A DNA stretch of 7,675 nt from an uncultured Clostridia bacterium (GCA_905235885.1 CAJONM010000169.1:1-7675); one strand, 5' to 3'. Counted from the stretch's first letter, positions 1 to 6,643 are shown. A program made the numbers and translations. The notes: generated by a model not told the origin, from the letters alone.

Positions 1-770
1 GCAATACTCGTCTTGTCAATATACTCGATGACTGCGCCCTTGCCGAGTTTTGCGGAACACCGCTCAGATCTGTATGTGTCATCGGATGACAACGTATCTA
101 TTATAACGGCATAGTCGGGCTGTATTCTGTATGCAGCCGTCATCATGCCCCGTCCGGACGGCATGGCAACCGTCTCCCGCTGCGTAGAAAACACAAAATA
201 TGTGTCGTAGGCAGGCTCACAGACGATCGCATCCATCAGCGCAACAACGCCAAATCTGCCGAGTGCCTTGCCCTTTATGCTGTCGCCAAGGCTCATAAAT
301 CGCGTATCAAATGCGATATAATCGCCCTTTTTTACAAACATTTCAGCAGTCTTTTTATTTTTTGCACCTATGTCGATATATAGATCCTGTATTTTAACGG
401 CAGTCTCTCGCTCCTTCTTTGTAGTAAGATGCACCGCCTTCATGCCTATAACGCCCGACGCTCCGCTTCTGGCGATCTCAACGCGCTTTGATATGAGCAT
501 ACGCGCGTCTATCGCGCCCACAGCCTTGAATTTGATATATCCCTTATCGGTTATGCTGTCGGCTATAAGCCCGACCTCGTCCATATTTGTGCCTATAAGA
601 AGCTTTCTGCTGCTGTCTCTGCCCTTTTTGTATGCAGTTATATTTCCCAGCGCATCTACGGAAATATCATCGCATCTTCCGTCAAGCTCGGACAGGATAT
701 ATTCGCGTACCTCGCTCTCGCAGCCGGCAACGCCGTTGAGCTCGCTGAGCCGCTTTAAATCGAAAGCCAT
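1..770 (-). CDS. M42-family peptidase paralogue with degenerate active site (3' end off window)
   Basis: The frame starts at an ATG at 770 (MAFDLKRLSEL...), preceded by GGAGAG at 780-785 with a 9-nt gap, and stays open for 256 codons to the left edge, so the C-terminus is missing. The fold signature is that of M42 aminopeptidases: an N-terminal LSELNGVAGCE, then DALGNITA, NMDEVGLIADSITDKGYIKF, a STQ strand, and PDYAVIIDT. It lines up almost without gaps with the neighbouring M42 protein. Key positions have changed: the first metal His of HxD is Asn62 (NMD, Asp64 kept), the bridging Asp of the DDR motif is Gly171 (ALGRFG), and the catalytic Glu of EE is Arg198 (QRE, Glu199 kept). Asp225 is kept; the last metal His lies outside the window. 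The usual GCRGG loop reads AMPSGRG. The intact frame argues against a decaying gene. It is probably a non-catalytic or altered subunit; a divergent enzyme with other chemistry cannot be excluded. It is co-translated with the M42 gene it overlaps by 16 bp. Confidence 0.85.
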   Translation of the reverse strand, partial: MAFDLKRLSELNGVAGCESEVREYILSELDGRCDDISVDALGNITAYKKGRDSSRKLLIGTNMDEVGLIADSITDKGYIKFKAVGAIDARMLISKRVEIARSGASGVIGMKAVHLTTKKERETAVKIQDLYIDIGAKNKKTAEMFVKKGDYIAFDTRFMSLGDSIKGKALGRFGVVALMDAIVCEPAYDTYFVFSTQRETVAMPSGRGMMTAAYRIQPDYAVIIDTLSSDDTYRSERCSAKLGKGAVIEYIDKTSI

Positions 771-1783
771 GATATATCACTCTCCAATCCCTCGATGAAA
801 TTCGCTATAAGATCGCGAACCGCCTCAACATCCGATACGGCAAGCGTTTCAACAGCTGTGTGCATATACTTGAGCGGCATTGACAGGAGCGCGGTCGCAA
901 TGCCGCCTCCCGACACCTGTATAGGCCACGCATCCGTGCCGGTCGCGCCGCCGTCAACCTCTATATCGTACGGTATCTTGTAAAAATCGGCAGTATCCTC
1001 AAGCCTTTGGAAAAGGCGCGGATGGATATTGGGTCCTGTCGATATTGTAAGTCCCTTGCCTACTTCAAACGCGCGTTCGCTGTTATCGGGCGTTATCCCG
1101 TGCGTAACATCGACCGCTATCGCCATATCCGGTGCGATACCAAAGGATGTCGTTTTCCCGCCGCGACAGCCGACCTCCTCCTGCACCGCCGCAACGGCAT
1201 ATACATCACAATGCAGGTTTTTTTTGCAAAGCTTCTTCATAACACCTATAAGAGCGGCGACGCTTGCTCTGTCGTCCATTGTTTTTGCGCTGAGCTGCTT
1301 CTTTCCCAGCTCTCCGACAGACTGCGCCATCGTTATGCTGTCACCAATTGACACAAGCTCCTTTACCGTATCGGCATCAAGCCCGGTATCTATAGCCATA
1401 TCCTCAGCCTTATAGCTCTTCTCGCTGTCATAGCTATCAGACGGCGGCGTGGATATAACTCCGTAAATGTCCCGTTTTCCATGTATCGTCACTTCAAGTG
1501 ACGGAAGTATCCTCTCGTCAACTCCGCCGACATTGACAAAGGTGATAAATCCCTCATCCGTAACAGATGAGACCATAAATCCGATCTCATCCATATGCGC
1601 CTCTATCATCACCTTCGGCGCGTTGTACTCTCCGCATCTGCGAACAGCTATTACAGAGCCGAGCGCATCGATCTTAACGCTGTCGCAATAAGGCTCAAAT
1701 AATTTTGCTATTTCCTTGTTTATTCTGTACTCATGTCCGGAGATACCTCTCATCTCACTGAGCTTTAATATAAGCTCGCGCAT
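755..1783 (-). CDS. M42-family metalloaminopeptidase (glutamyl aminopeptidase type), 342 aa
   Basis: This is a cytoplasmic di-metal (zinc or cobalt in the family) aminopeptidase that trims residues from the N-terminus of peptides; M42 enzymes usually form tetrahedral 12-subunit particles. All family residues are visible: His63 and Asp65 (AHMDEIG), Asp170 (KTMDDRAS), Glu202 catalytic and Glu203 metal (VQEEVGCRGG), Asp225 (VDVTHG) and His308 (MHTAVE). The stretch DGGATGTDAWPIQ (about 277-289) is also typical, and the length is normal. The ATG at 1783 is chosen because AAGGAG ends 8 nt upstream of it; an in-frame GTG at 1792 would lie inside that ribosome site. The gene follows murD by 12 nt and its last 16 bp overlap the next M42 paralogue, so the three are very likely one transcript. 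Substrate preference (acidic, neutral or other residues) cannot be read reliably. Some M42 members are annotated as endoglucanases, which this active site does not support. Confidence 0.95.
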   Translation of the reverse strand: MRELILKLSEMRGISGHEYRINKEIAKLFEPYCDSVKIDALGSVIAVRRCGEYNAPKVMIEAHMDEIGFMVSSVTDEGFITFVNVGGVDERILPSLEVTIHGKRDIYGVISTPPSDSYDSEKSYKAEDMAIDTGLDADTVKELVSIGDSITMAQSVGELGKKQLSAKTMDDRASVAALIGVMKKLCKKNLHCDVYAVAAVQEEVGCRGGKTTSFGIAPDMAIAVDVTHGITPDNSERAFEVGKGLTISTGPNIHPRLFQRLEDTADFYKIPYDIEVDGGATGTDAWPIQVSGGGIATALLSMPLKYMHTAVETLAVSDVEAVRDLIANFIEGLESDISWLSI

Positions 1784-1791
1784 AATCCACA

Positions 1792-1797
1792 CTCCTT
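1792..1797 (-). promoter_or_regulatory. Shine-Dalgarno site of the M42 peptidase, overlapping the murD stop
   Basis: On the minus strand AAGGAG occupies these bases, 8 nt before the ATG at 1783. The murD stop codon TAA (1798-1796) shares two bases with it (TAAGGAG). This fixes the M42 start at 1783 and indicates coupled translation with murD. Confidence 0.85.
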
Positions 1798-3154
1798 AAA
1801 GTTTGTTTACAAGCTCCTTGAACAGGTTCCCCCGTTCCTCAAAATTTCTGAACATATCAAAGCTCGTTGACGCAGGCGAGAGCAATACCACATCTCCGTC
1901 TTTGGCATTATCATGAGCGGCTCTTACAGCTTCCGGATATGTCGCCGCGCGTATTATATTCACCTCACCGCTTCTGCCTGTGGCAATGAGCGCGTCCTCT
2001 ATTTTCTGCGCCGTCGCGCCGATAAGGATAAGCGTTTTTACGCGGTCGGCGATCGGCTCGCCTATATCTGTATACGGTATTCCCTTATCCTTGCCGCCGG
2101 CGATCATTATAACCTTTTTATCGAACACATTAAGCGTGTTTATTGTTCTGTTCGGGCTTGAATCTATTGAGCTGTTGTAGTATCTTACGCCGTCAAGCGT
2201 CCTTACAAGCTCAATCCTGTGCGCCACGCCGCCGAACGAACGCGCGACATCCCTTATGCAGTCATCATCGACAAGTCCGTCTACTGCACCTATTGCCGCC
2301 ATGTAGTTTTCGACATTATGCATTCCGGGTATCTTTATATCGGATATATCAAGTATCTTTCTTCCATTGTATACGATAGCGCCGTCCTTTAACGATATAT
2401 CGCCATTACCCTTGCGCGAGAAAGTGACAAGTTTTGACCTCACCTTTGATTTAAGCGCCATGCTGTCATCATTGTCGGCGTTCAGAATAAGCTTATTATC
2501 CCTCGACATATGAAGAAATATGTTTGTTTTTGCTTCTATATATTCATCATAATCCTTATGCCAGTCAAGATGATTTGGGCTGAGATTGGTTATTACTGCC
2601 GTTTCCGGCGAATATTTCATCGTATGGAGCTGGAATGACGATAGCTCTAAAACAGCATAATCGCTCTCTGTCATATCGCCCACCTCAGACAGGAGCGGCT
2701 TTCCTATATTTCCGCCGAGCCATGTTTTGTATCCGGCACGCTTTAACATTTCATGTATAAGAGTTGTTGTGGTCGTTTTTCCGTCAGAGCCGGTAACGGC
2801 GATGATGTGTGACGGGCATAGCTCGAAAAATGTTTCCATCTCCGATGTGATCTGCGCTCCGCGTTCCGCCGCCTCGGCAAGCTGCGGAATATCATAGCGC
2901 ATACCGGGAGTTTTGAAAATAATATTATCGGTTATATTATCCAGATAACCGTCACCTAAAATCGTTTTTACGCCCAGCTCCTCGCACGCCTTGTAATTAT
3001 CTCCGAGCCATTGCGCGTCATGCGCGTCACGCGCCGTTACATTCGCGCCCGCGCTCGTGAGATATTTTATAAGCGGCAAATTTGATATGCCTATTCCGAT
3101 CACCGTTATGTTTTGTCCATTGATCTTCTGCTTAAACAAATCAGCCTTAGTCAT
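1796..3154 (-). CDS. murD: UDP-N-acetylmuramoyl-L-alanine--D-glutamate ligase MurD, 452 aa
   Basis: MurD is the cytoplasmic ATP-dependent Mur ligase that adds D-glutamate to UDP-MurNAc-L-alanine, the second amino acid of the peptidoglycan stem. Three domains are visible: an N-terminal Rossmann-like UDP-binding part (VIGIGISNLP, 18-27), a central ATPase with P-loop GSDGKTTTTT (122-131, Lys126), GGNIG (147-151), ELSSFQL (170-176), TNLSPNHLDWH (189-199) and the probable carbamylated Lys209 (EAKTNIF), and a C-terminal domain with HRIELV (312-317), IAGGKDKGIPY and LLSPASTSFDMF. The order and length are those of MurD. The ATG at 3154 has GGAG 9 nt upstream and gives a standard N-terminus; the in-frame extension to 3253 crosses the promoter and is rejected. 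The C-terminal substrate loop, DSKATN in E. coli, reads NSSIDSSPNRT (327-337), similar to forms recalled from other Clostridia. The gene stands apart from any visible cell-wall cluster and leads an operon with two M42 genes. Confidence 0.96.
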   Translation of the reverse strand: MTKADLFKQKINGQNITVIGIGISNLPLIKYLTSAGANVTARDAHDAQWLGDNYKACEELGVKTILGDGYLDNITDNIIFKTPGMRYDIPQLAEAAERGAQITSEMETFFELCPSHIIAVTGSDGKTTTTTLIHEMLKRAGYKTWLGGNIGKPLLSEVGDMTESDYAVLELSSFQLHTMKYSPETAVITNLSPNHLDWHKDYDEYIEAKTNIFLHMSRDNKLILNADNDDSMALKSKVRSKLVTFSRKGNGDISLKDGAIVYNGRKILDISDIKIPGMHNVENYMAAIGAVDGLVDDDCIRDVARSFGGVAHRIELVRTLDGVRYYNSSIDSSPNRTINTLNVFDKKVIMIAGGKDKGIPYTDIGEPIADRVKTLILIGATAQKIEDALIATGRSGEVNIIRAATYPEAVRAAHDNAKDGDVVLLSPASTSFDMFRNFEERGNLFKELVNKL

Positions 3155-3181
3155 ATTATAATTCTCCGTTCCGCCGTTTTT

Positions 3182-3265
3182 TTTGCGGCATTCTGAATTG
3201 ATACCATATCCTATTATACTAAATTTTTTCTTAAAAGTAAAGATAAAATACAAAATTGCCGCAAA
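3182..3265. repeat. 9-bp perfect inverted repeat flanking the murD promoter
   Basis: TTTGCGGCA at 3182-3190 is the exact reverse complement of TGCCGCAAA at 3257-3265, with 66 bp between them. One arm sits about 16 bp upstream of the -35 box and the other about 16-24 bases after the expected transcription start. The layout suits two operator half-sites around a promoter, but a chance pair in 166 bp of intergenic DNA is possible. Confidence 0.45.
3213..3241 (-). promoter_or_regulatory. Sigma-A-like promoter of the murD operon
   Basis: On the minus strand, TTTACT (3241-3236, four of six matches to TTGACA) and a perfect TATAAT (3218-3213) are separated by exactly 17 nt. Transcription would begin near 3206, giving a leader of about 50 nt. 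The surrounding DNA is A/T-rich. No other gene start is nearby, so this drives murD and the two M42 genes downstream. Confidence 0.7.
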
Positions 3266-3273
3266 TACTCAGC

Positions 3274-3307
3274 AAACAGCCGAAGCACTCTGTGGCTCCG
3301 GCTGTTT
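3274..3307 (-). terminator. Hairpin downstream of the activase gene, probable terminator
   Basis: AAACAGCCG (3274-3282) pairs with CGGCTGTTT (3299-3307). In minus-strand RNA the stem continues through a G-U wobble (3298/3283) and three more pairs (3297-3295 with 3284-3286), giving 13 pairs and an 8-nt loop. In plus-strand RNA the same position is an A-C mismatch, so the pairing favours the minus strand. The hairpin starts 13 nt after the activase stop. The U-run is weak on the minus strand (UUU, then GCUGAG) and better on the plus strand (UUUUGUUU), so it may act in both directions. Confidence 0.6.
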
Positions 3308-3320
3308 TGTTTCGTATTCT

Positions 3321-4109
3321 TTAGCCGCCGATCTGGCAGTAAATTCCGCTTTTTTGCGCTTCTTTAAGCAGCATTCTCATATAATCGCCTGTCATCGGTT
3401 CGATATGGCGCATAGTATATTCCCTGCCTAATCCATCATACTTTCCCTGTCCGAGACGATGGTACGGCAGAAGATGAAGCTTTGTTACATTCGGCAGCGA
3501 CGCGGCAAATTCCGATATTGCCCGTATTTCCTCCGGCGTATTATTAAAGGTCGGTATTACGGGGACGCGTATAGTAAGATCGACGCCCGATCGGGCAAAT
3601 TTTTCCGCGTTTTCCCGGATCAGATCGTTGTCAACTCCCGTAAACTCCTTGTGCTTTGCGCTGTCGGTGTGCTTTATATCCATAAGGACATAGTCAAGAT
3701 ACGGCAGATACTTCTCGATTATCTCCCATTTCTGATAGCCCGTTGTCTCTATAGCCGTATTGTATCCCATATCATGGCACGCGTGCAGGATATGCGGTGC
3801 AAAATCGGGCTGCGCGAGGCATTCACCGCCGGAGAGCGTTATCCCTCCGCCGCTGCGTCGGAAATAGAACTCGTCCGTTATTATGCGCGGCATAAGCTCC
3901 TCAACTGTTATATCCTCGCCGTAGGTCTTTACGCTGTCCTCGACGATCATATTCACCGGCTTCCATTCCTGTCCCTCAGGATTGCAGCACCAGCGGCATC
4001 GGAGCGGACAGCCTTTTAAAAATATTATAGTTCGTATTCCCGGGCCGTCATGAATGGAGTATCTTTGTATGTCAAATATACGCCCTTTCGCCTTTAAGTA
4101 GTCCTGCAT
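3321..4109 (-). CDS. Glycyl-radical-enzyme activating enzyme (radical SAM), 262 aa, no ferredoxin insert
   Basis: This radical-SAM protein would use a [4Fe-4S] cluster and S-adenosylmethionine to abstract a hydrogen from the radical glycine of the dehydratase encoded just upstream. The N-terminus has YSIHDGPGIRT (17-27) and the cluster motif CX3CX2C: Cys34, Cys38, Cys41, followed by an extra Cys42 (WCCNPEG). SAM-binding GGGITLSGGE lies at 87-96, ETTGY at 121-125, DIKHTD at 144-149, RVPVIPTFNN at 181-190 and the activase signature LLPYHRLG at 213-220. The only other cysteines are 97, 111 and 258, so the two-cluster ferredoxin-like insert found in activases of many non-PFL glycyl radical enzymes is absent and the architecture resembles PflA. 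Its ATG lies 1 nt after the dehydratase stop with only a weak ribosome site (GGAG 13 nt away), which points to translational coupling. The partner shows that it is not a pyruvate formate-lyase activase, despite the PflA-like size. Confidence 0.92.
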   Translation of the reverse strand: MQDYLKAKGRIFDIQRYSIHDGPGIRTIIFLKGCPLRCRWCCNPEGQEWKPVNMIVEDSVKTYGEDITVEELMPRIITDEFYFRRSGGGITLSGGECLAQPDFAPHILHACHDMGYNTAIETTGYQKWEIIEKYLPYLDYVLMDIKHTDSAKHKEFTGVDNDLIRENAEKFARSGVDLTIRVPVIPTFNNTPEEIRAISEFAASLPNVTKLHLLPYHRLGQGKYDGLGREYTMRHIEPMTGDYMRMLLKEAQKSGIYCQIGG

Positions 4110-4110
4110 T

Positions 4111-6636
4111 TTAGAATACCTGCTCCGTTCTCGCTATAATATCATCCTGAAGTGAACGCGACAATGTTGTAAAGAGTGCGCTGTAGCCTGCAACACGCAC
4201 AACGAGCGTCTTGTATTTTTCAGGATGCTTCTGAGCGTCAAGCAGCGTGTCGCGGTCAACGACATTGAACTGCATATGCATTCCCTTCTGGTCAAAAAAT
4301 CCGCGTATATAGCTTACGAATTTCTGAAGTCCCTCAACGCCTGCAAGCGCACTGGGATGGAATTTCTGATTATACAGCGTACCGTTTGACGCGATACCGT
4401 GATCAAGCTTCGCGACCGAGTTTGCCGCTGCGGTCGGGCCGTATATATCATATCCGCCGCGCGGTCCTACGCCGTCTGCGATAGGCGTATTCGCAAGCCT
4501 TCCGTCCGGCGTTGCGCCGGTCTGCTCTCCGAGCGGAACATTTGCCGATACGGGATAAAGTCCTGCCTGGAATATGCCGCCTCTGGGATTTTTATATTTA
4601 TTCAGCTCCTTGGTATATACATATGCGACCTCACGCGCGAACATATCCACCTCCTCAATATCATTACCGTATTTCGGAACGCTGTCTATATCCTCGCGCA
4701 TCTTGTCGAATTTTGCCTTCTGCTCGTCTGTTGCCACACCGTCAAGGAACATTTTAACTATTCCCTCGATGACCTCTTCATTAATATCCTTTCCCTCTCT
4801 TGAGAGCTCCTTGACAACATTATTTGTTGCCTCTCTTGCCGCCTTGGGCGTGAGTCCCTTTCCGAAGTTTAAGGACATCGCCTCCTTGAAATCGGCAAGC
4901 GTATATTTCTTTTGCTCAAATACAAGCGTTTTGACCGCCATAAGAGCGTCCGTCATATTCGCTATGCCAAATCCCTGCGGACCGGTAAAGTTATAATGCG
5001 CTCCGCCCTGCTCGATAGTCTTTCCTGCTTTTATGCAGTCATCTATAAGCATCGACGCGAACGGCAGCGGACAGCGCTCTGCGTGAGCGACATCTATGGC
5101 GTTATTTGCGTTTACCATCATAACCACTTGATAATCCGACTGCTTCTTGTATGCGTCAAAGAATTCCTCAAAGGTTTTAAACTGCGTTACATCACCCGTA
5201 TTTACGCCGACAAGCTCACCCTTGTCGTAGCCGTTTGAGAACACAAGCTCCATCGGGCGACACATATTAAAGAATGCCGCGTCGTGCCAGCCATGCGTTT
5301 TTCCGCCGATAGACGGCTCAACACAGCCTATGATGTTATAGTCACGTGCATCCTCGTACGATACGCCTCTTGACATCAATGACGGGATTATTATCTCATC
5401 GTTATAATATGCCGGAAGCCCTATGCCCGTCCTTGTTACCTCGGCGCATTTGATCAGAAATTCATTCGGCGTTCCGTTCCATACGCGCACAGTAAAGGAC
5501 GGTGCCGGAAGCAGTGTGTGCATGGATGCCTGTATGCACAAGAACGACAGATCGTTTGTGGCGTCAAGCCCCTCGCGCGTCTGTCCGCCGACGATAAGAT
5601 TCTGGAACAGGCTGTAGCCTGCAAATCCCTCCGCCGATGCGGCGTCGCGGCACTTATTAAGATCGTTAAACTTTATCCATATGCAGTCGAGCAGCTCTTG
5701 TGCAAATTCGCGCGTCAATGTGCCGTCATATATCCCCTTTTCATACAGCGGATACATATACTGGTCAAATCGTCCGGGCGAAATGGAGTGTCCGCTCGAT
5801 TCAAGCTGCAGAAGCTGCTGGATGAACCAGAACGACTGGCATGCCTCATAGAAATTTTCCGCCGGATTTTCCGGTACTCTTGAGCAGTTCTTTGCAATAT
5901 GCAAAAGCTCGCGCTTTCTTTCTCTGTCCTTGCATTCATTTGCCATATCCATGGCAAGCTCCGCATAGCGGCGCGCGTAGTTTATTACCGCGTCACAGGA
6001 TATGAGCATTGCCTCTAAAAGCTCATGCTTTGTCGCATAATCCGCATCGTACGGTCTTATCGACATAAGCTCCTCCGATACCCTTTGCTTTATTCCTATG
6101 AGACCGATATTTATGACCTCGCCGTATTTTACGGTGAAATGCCCCACGCCGTTATAGAAATAGTTTCCTGGCGTGAACATATTATGATTTACCGACGCTA
6201 TCGCCTCCGGTGCCATATATGCAGTAGCAAGCTCAGATGTCGTCTTCCCCTTCCAGTACGGGAAAACGCTCCTGAGGGCAGCCTTCGTCTCCTCGGATAT
6301 GTAAAAAGGATCTGCCTCGCGCGTTGCAACGGTGTCAAACTCACTCTCAAGCCATTCATAAGAAAATTCGGGGTATACCTGACAGCTTCTCGGCGCCTTT
6401 GTCGAGGAGCCTACGATAAGCTCGTCGGGACGAATTGTTATCGGGATGTTTTCAAGTATATGCGCAAAGGCAAGCGCGCGACGCTTTACCATCGGCTCGT
6501 TCTCCGTTTGCATATAGCTGCGCGTTATCAGCACAGCGCGATCAGCCTCTATTTCAGGCATTTTTGCAAAGGTAAGATCAAGCAGTCTGCCTATTCTTTC
6601 GGTTCTCGGAATATCGGTCGTATTAAATTTCTTCAC
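4111..6636 (-). CDS. B12-independent glycerol/1,2-propanediol dehydratase-type glycyl radical enzyme, 841 aa
   Basis: This large-subunit glycyl radical enzyme would remove water from a vicinal diol: glycerol to 3-hydroxypropionaldehyde, or 1,2-propanediol to propanal. The radical site is RVAGY near the C-terminus (Gly817) and the thiyl site is GCVEP (Cys438, Glu440). A single cysteine rules out pyruvate formate-lyase, which has two in a row. Comparison with the Clostridium butyricum glycerol dehydratase, recalled from memory, shows all its substrate residues kept at a steady offset: His166, His283-Ser284 (GHSIS), Tyr341, Asp452 (GWHD) and Tyr694 (GLYP). Choline lyase and hydroxyproline dehydratase (GCVET) fit worse. 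It is about 54 residues longer than that enzyme, mostly a charged stretch at about 592-640. Start: GTG at 6636 has GGGAGG 7 nt upstream, whereas the ATG at 6651 has no ribosome site. The activase follows after 1 nt. No microcompartment targeting peptide is obvious at the N-terminus (KKFNTTDIPRTERIG), and no shell or aldehyde genes are in view. Glycerol versus propanediol cannot be decided. Confidence 0.92.
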   Translation of the reverse strand: MKKFNTTDIPRTERIGRLLDLTFAKMPEIEADRAVLITRSYMQTENEPMVKRRALAFAHILENIPITIRPDELIVGSSTKAPRSCQVYPEFSYEWLESEFDTVATREADPFYISEETKAALRSVFPYWKGKTTSELATAYMAPEAIASVNHNMFTPGNYFYNGVGHFTVKYGEVINIGLIGIKQRVSEELMSIRPYDADYATKHELLEAMLISCDAVINYARRYAELAMDMANECKDRERKRELLHIAKNCSRVPENPAENFYEACQSFWFIQQLLQLESSGHSISPGRFDQYMYPLYEKGIYDGTLTREFAQELLDCIWIKFNDLNKCRDAASAEGFAGYSLFQNLIVGGQTREGLDATNDLSFLCIQASMHTLLPAPSFTVRVWNGTPNEFLIKCAEVTRTGIGLPAYYNDEIIIPSLMSRGVSYEDARDYNIIGCVEPSIGGKTHGWHDAAFFNMCRPMELVFSNGYDKGELVGVNTGDVTQFKTFEEFFDAYKKQSDYQVVMMVNANNAIDVAHAERCPLPFASMLIDDCIKAGKTIEQGGAHYNFTGPQGFGIANMTDALMAVKTLVFEQKKYTLADFKEAMSLNFGKGLTPKAAREATNNVVKELSREGKDINEEVIEGIVKMFLDGVATDEQKAKFDKMREDIDSVPKYGNDIEEVDMFAREVAYVYTKELNKYKNPRGGIFQAGLYPVSANVPLGEQTGATPDGRLANTPIADGVGPRGGYDIYGPTAAANSVAKLDHGIASNGTLYNQKFHPSALAGVEGLQKFVSYIRGFFDQKGMHMQFNVVDRDTLLDAQKHPEKYKTLVVRVAGYSALFTTLSRSLQDDIIARTEQVF

Positions 6637-6643
6637 AGCGCTT

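Noticed and set aside
370..798. Plus-strand open frame of 142 codons over the degenerate M42 gene
   Set aside because: Low-complexity Ser/Ile-rich translation with no ribosome site; the minus-strand frame has clear M42 homology throughout.
1783..1792. TGTGGATTAT resembling a DnaA box
   Set aside because: It differs from TTATCCACA by one base, occurs alone, and is explained by the spacer and start codon of the M42 gene.
3155..3160. Second TATAAT on the minus strand directly before the murD ATG
   Set aside because: It lies between ribosome site and start codon, so a transcript from it would lack the murD start.
3155..3253. In-frame N-terminal extension of murD up to 3253
   Set aside because: It crosses the TATAAT and -35 boxes, is unlike any MurD N-terminus, and the ATG at 3154 has a good ribosome site and gives the standard MurD length.
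4111..6636. Pyruvate formate-lyase as identity of the glycyl radical enzyme
   Set aside because: The thiyl site has one cysteine (GCVEP) rather than the adjacent pair of PFL, and the diol-dehydratase residues are all present.
4111..6636. trans-4-hydroxyproline dehydratase or choline trimethylamine-lyase
   Set aside because: The hydroxyproline enzyme has GCVET and lacks the GHSIS and GWHD motifs seen here; overall similarity is to glycerol/propanediol dehydratase.
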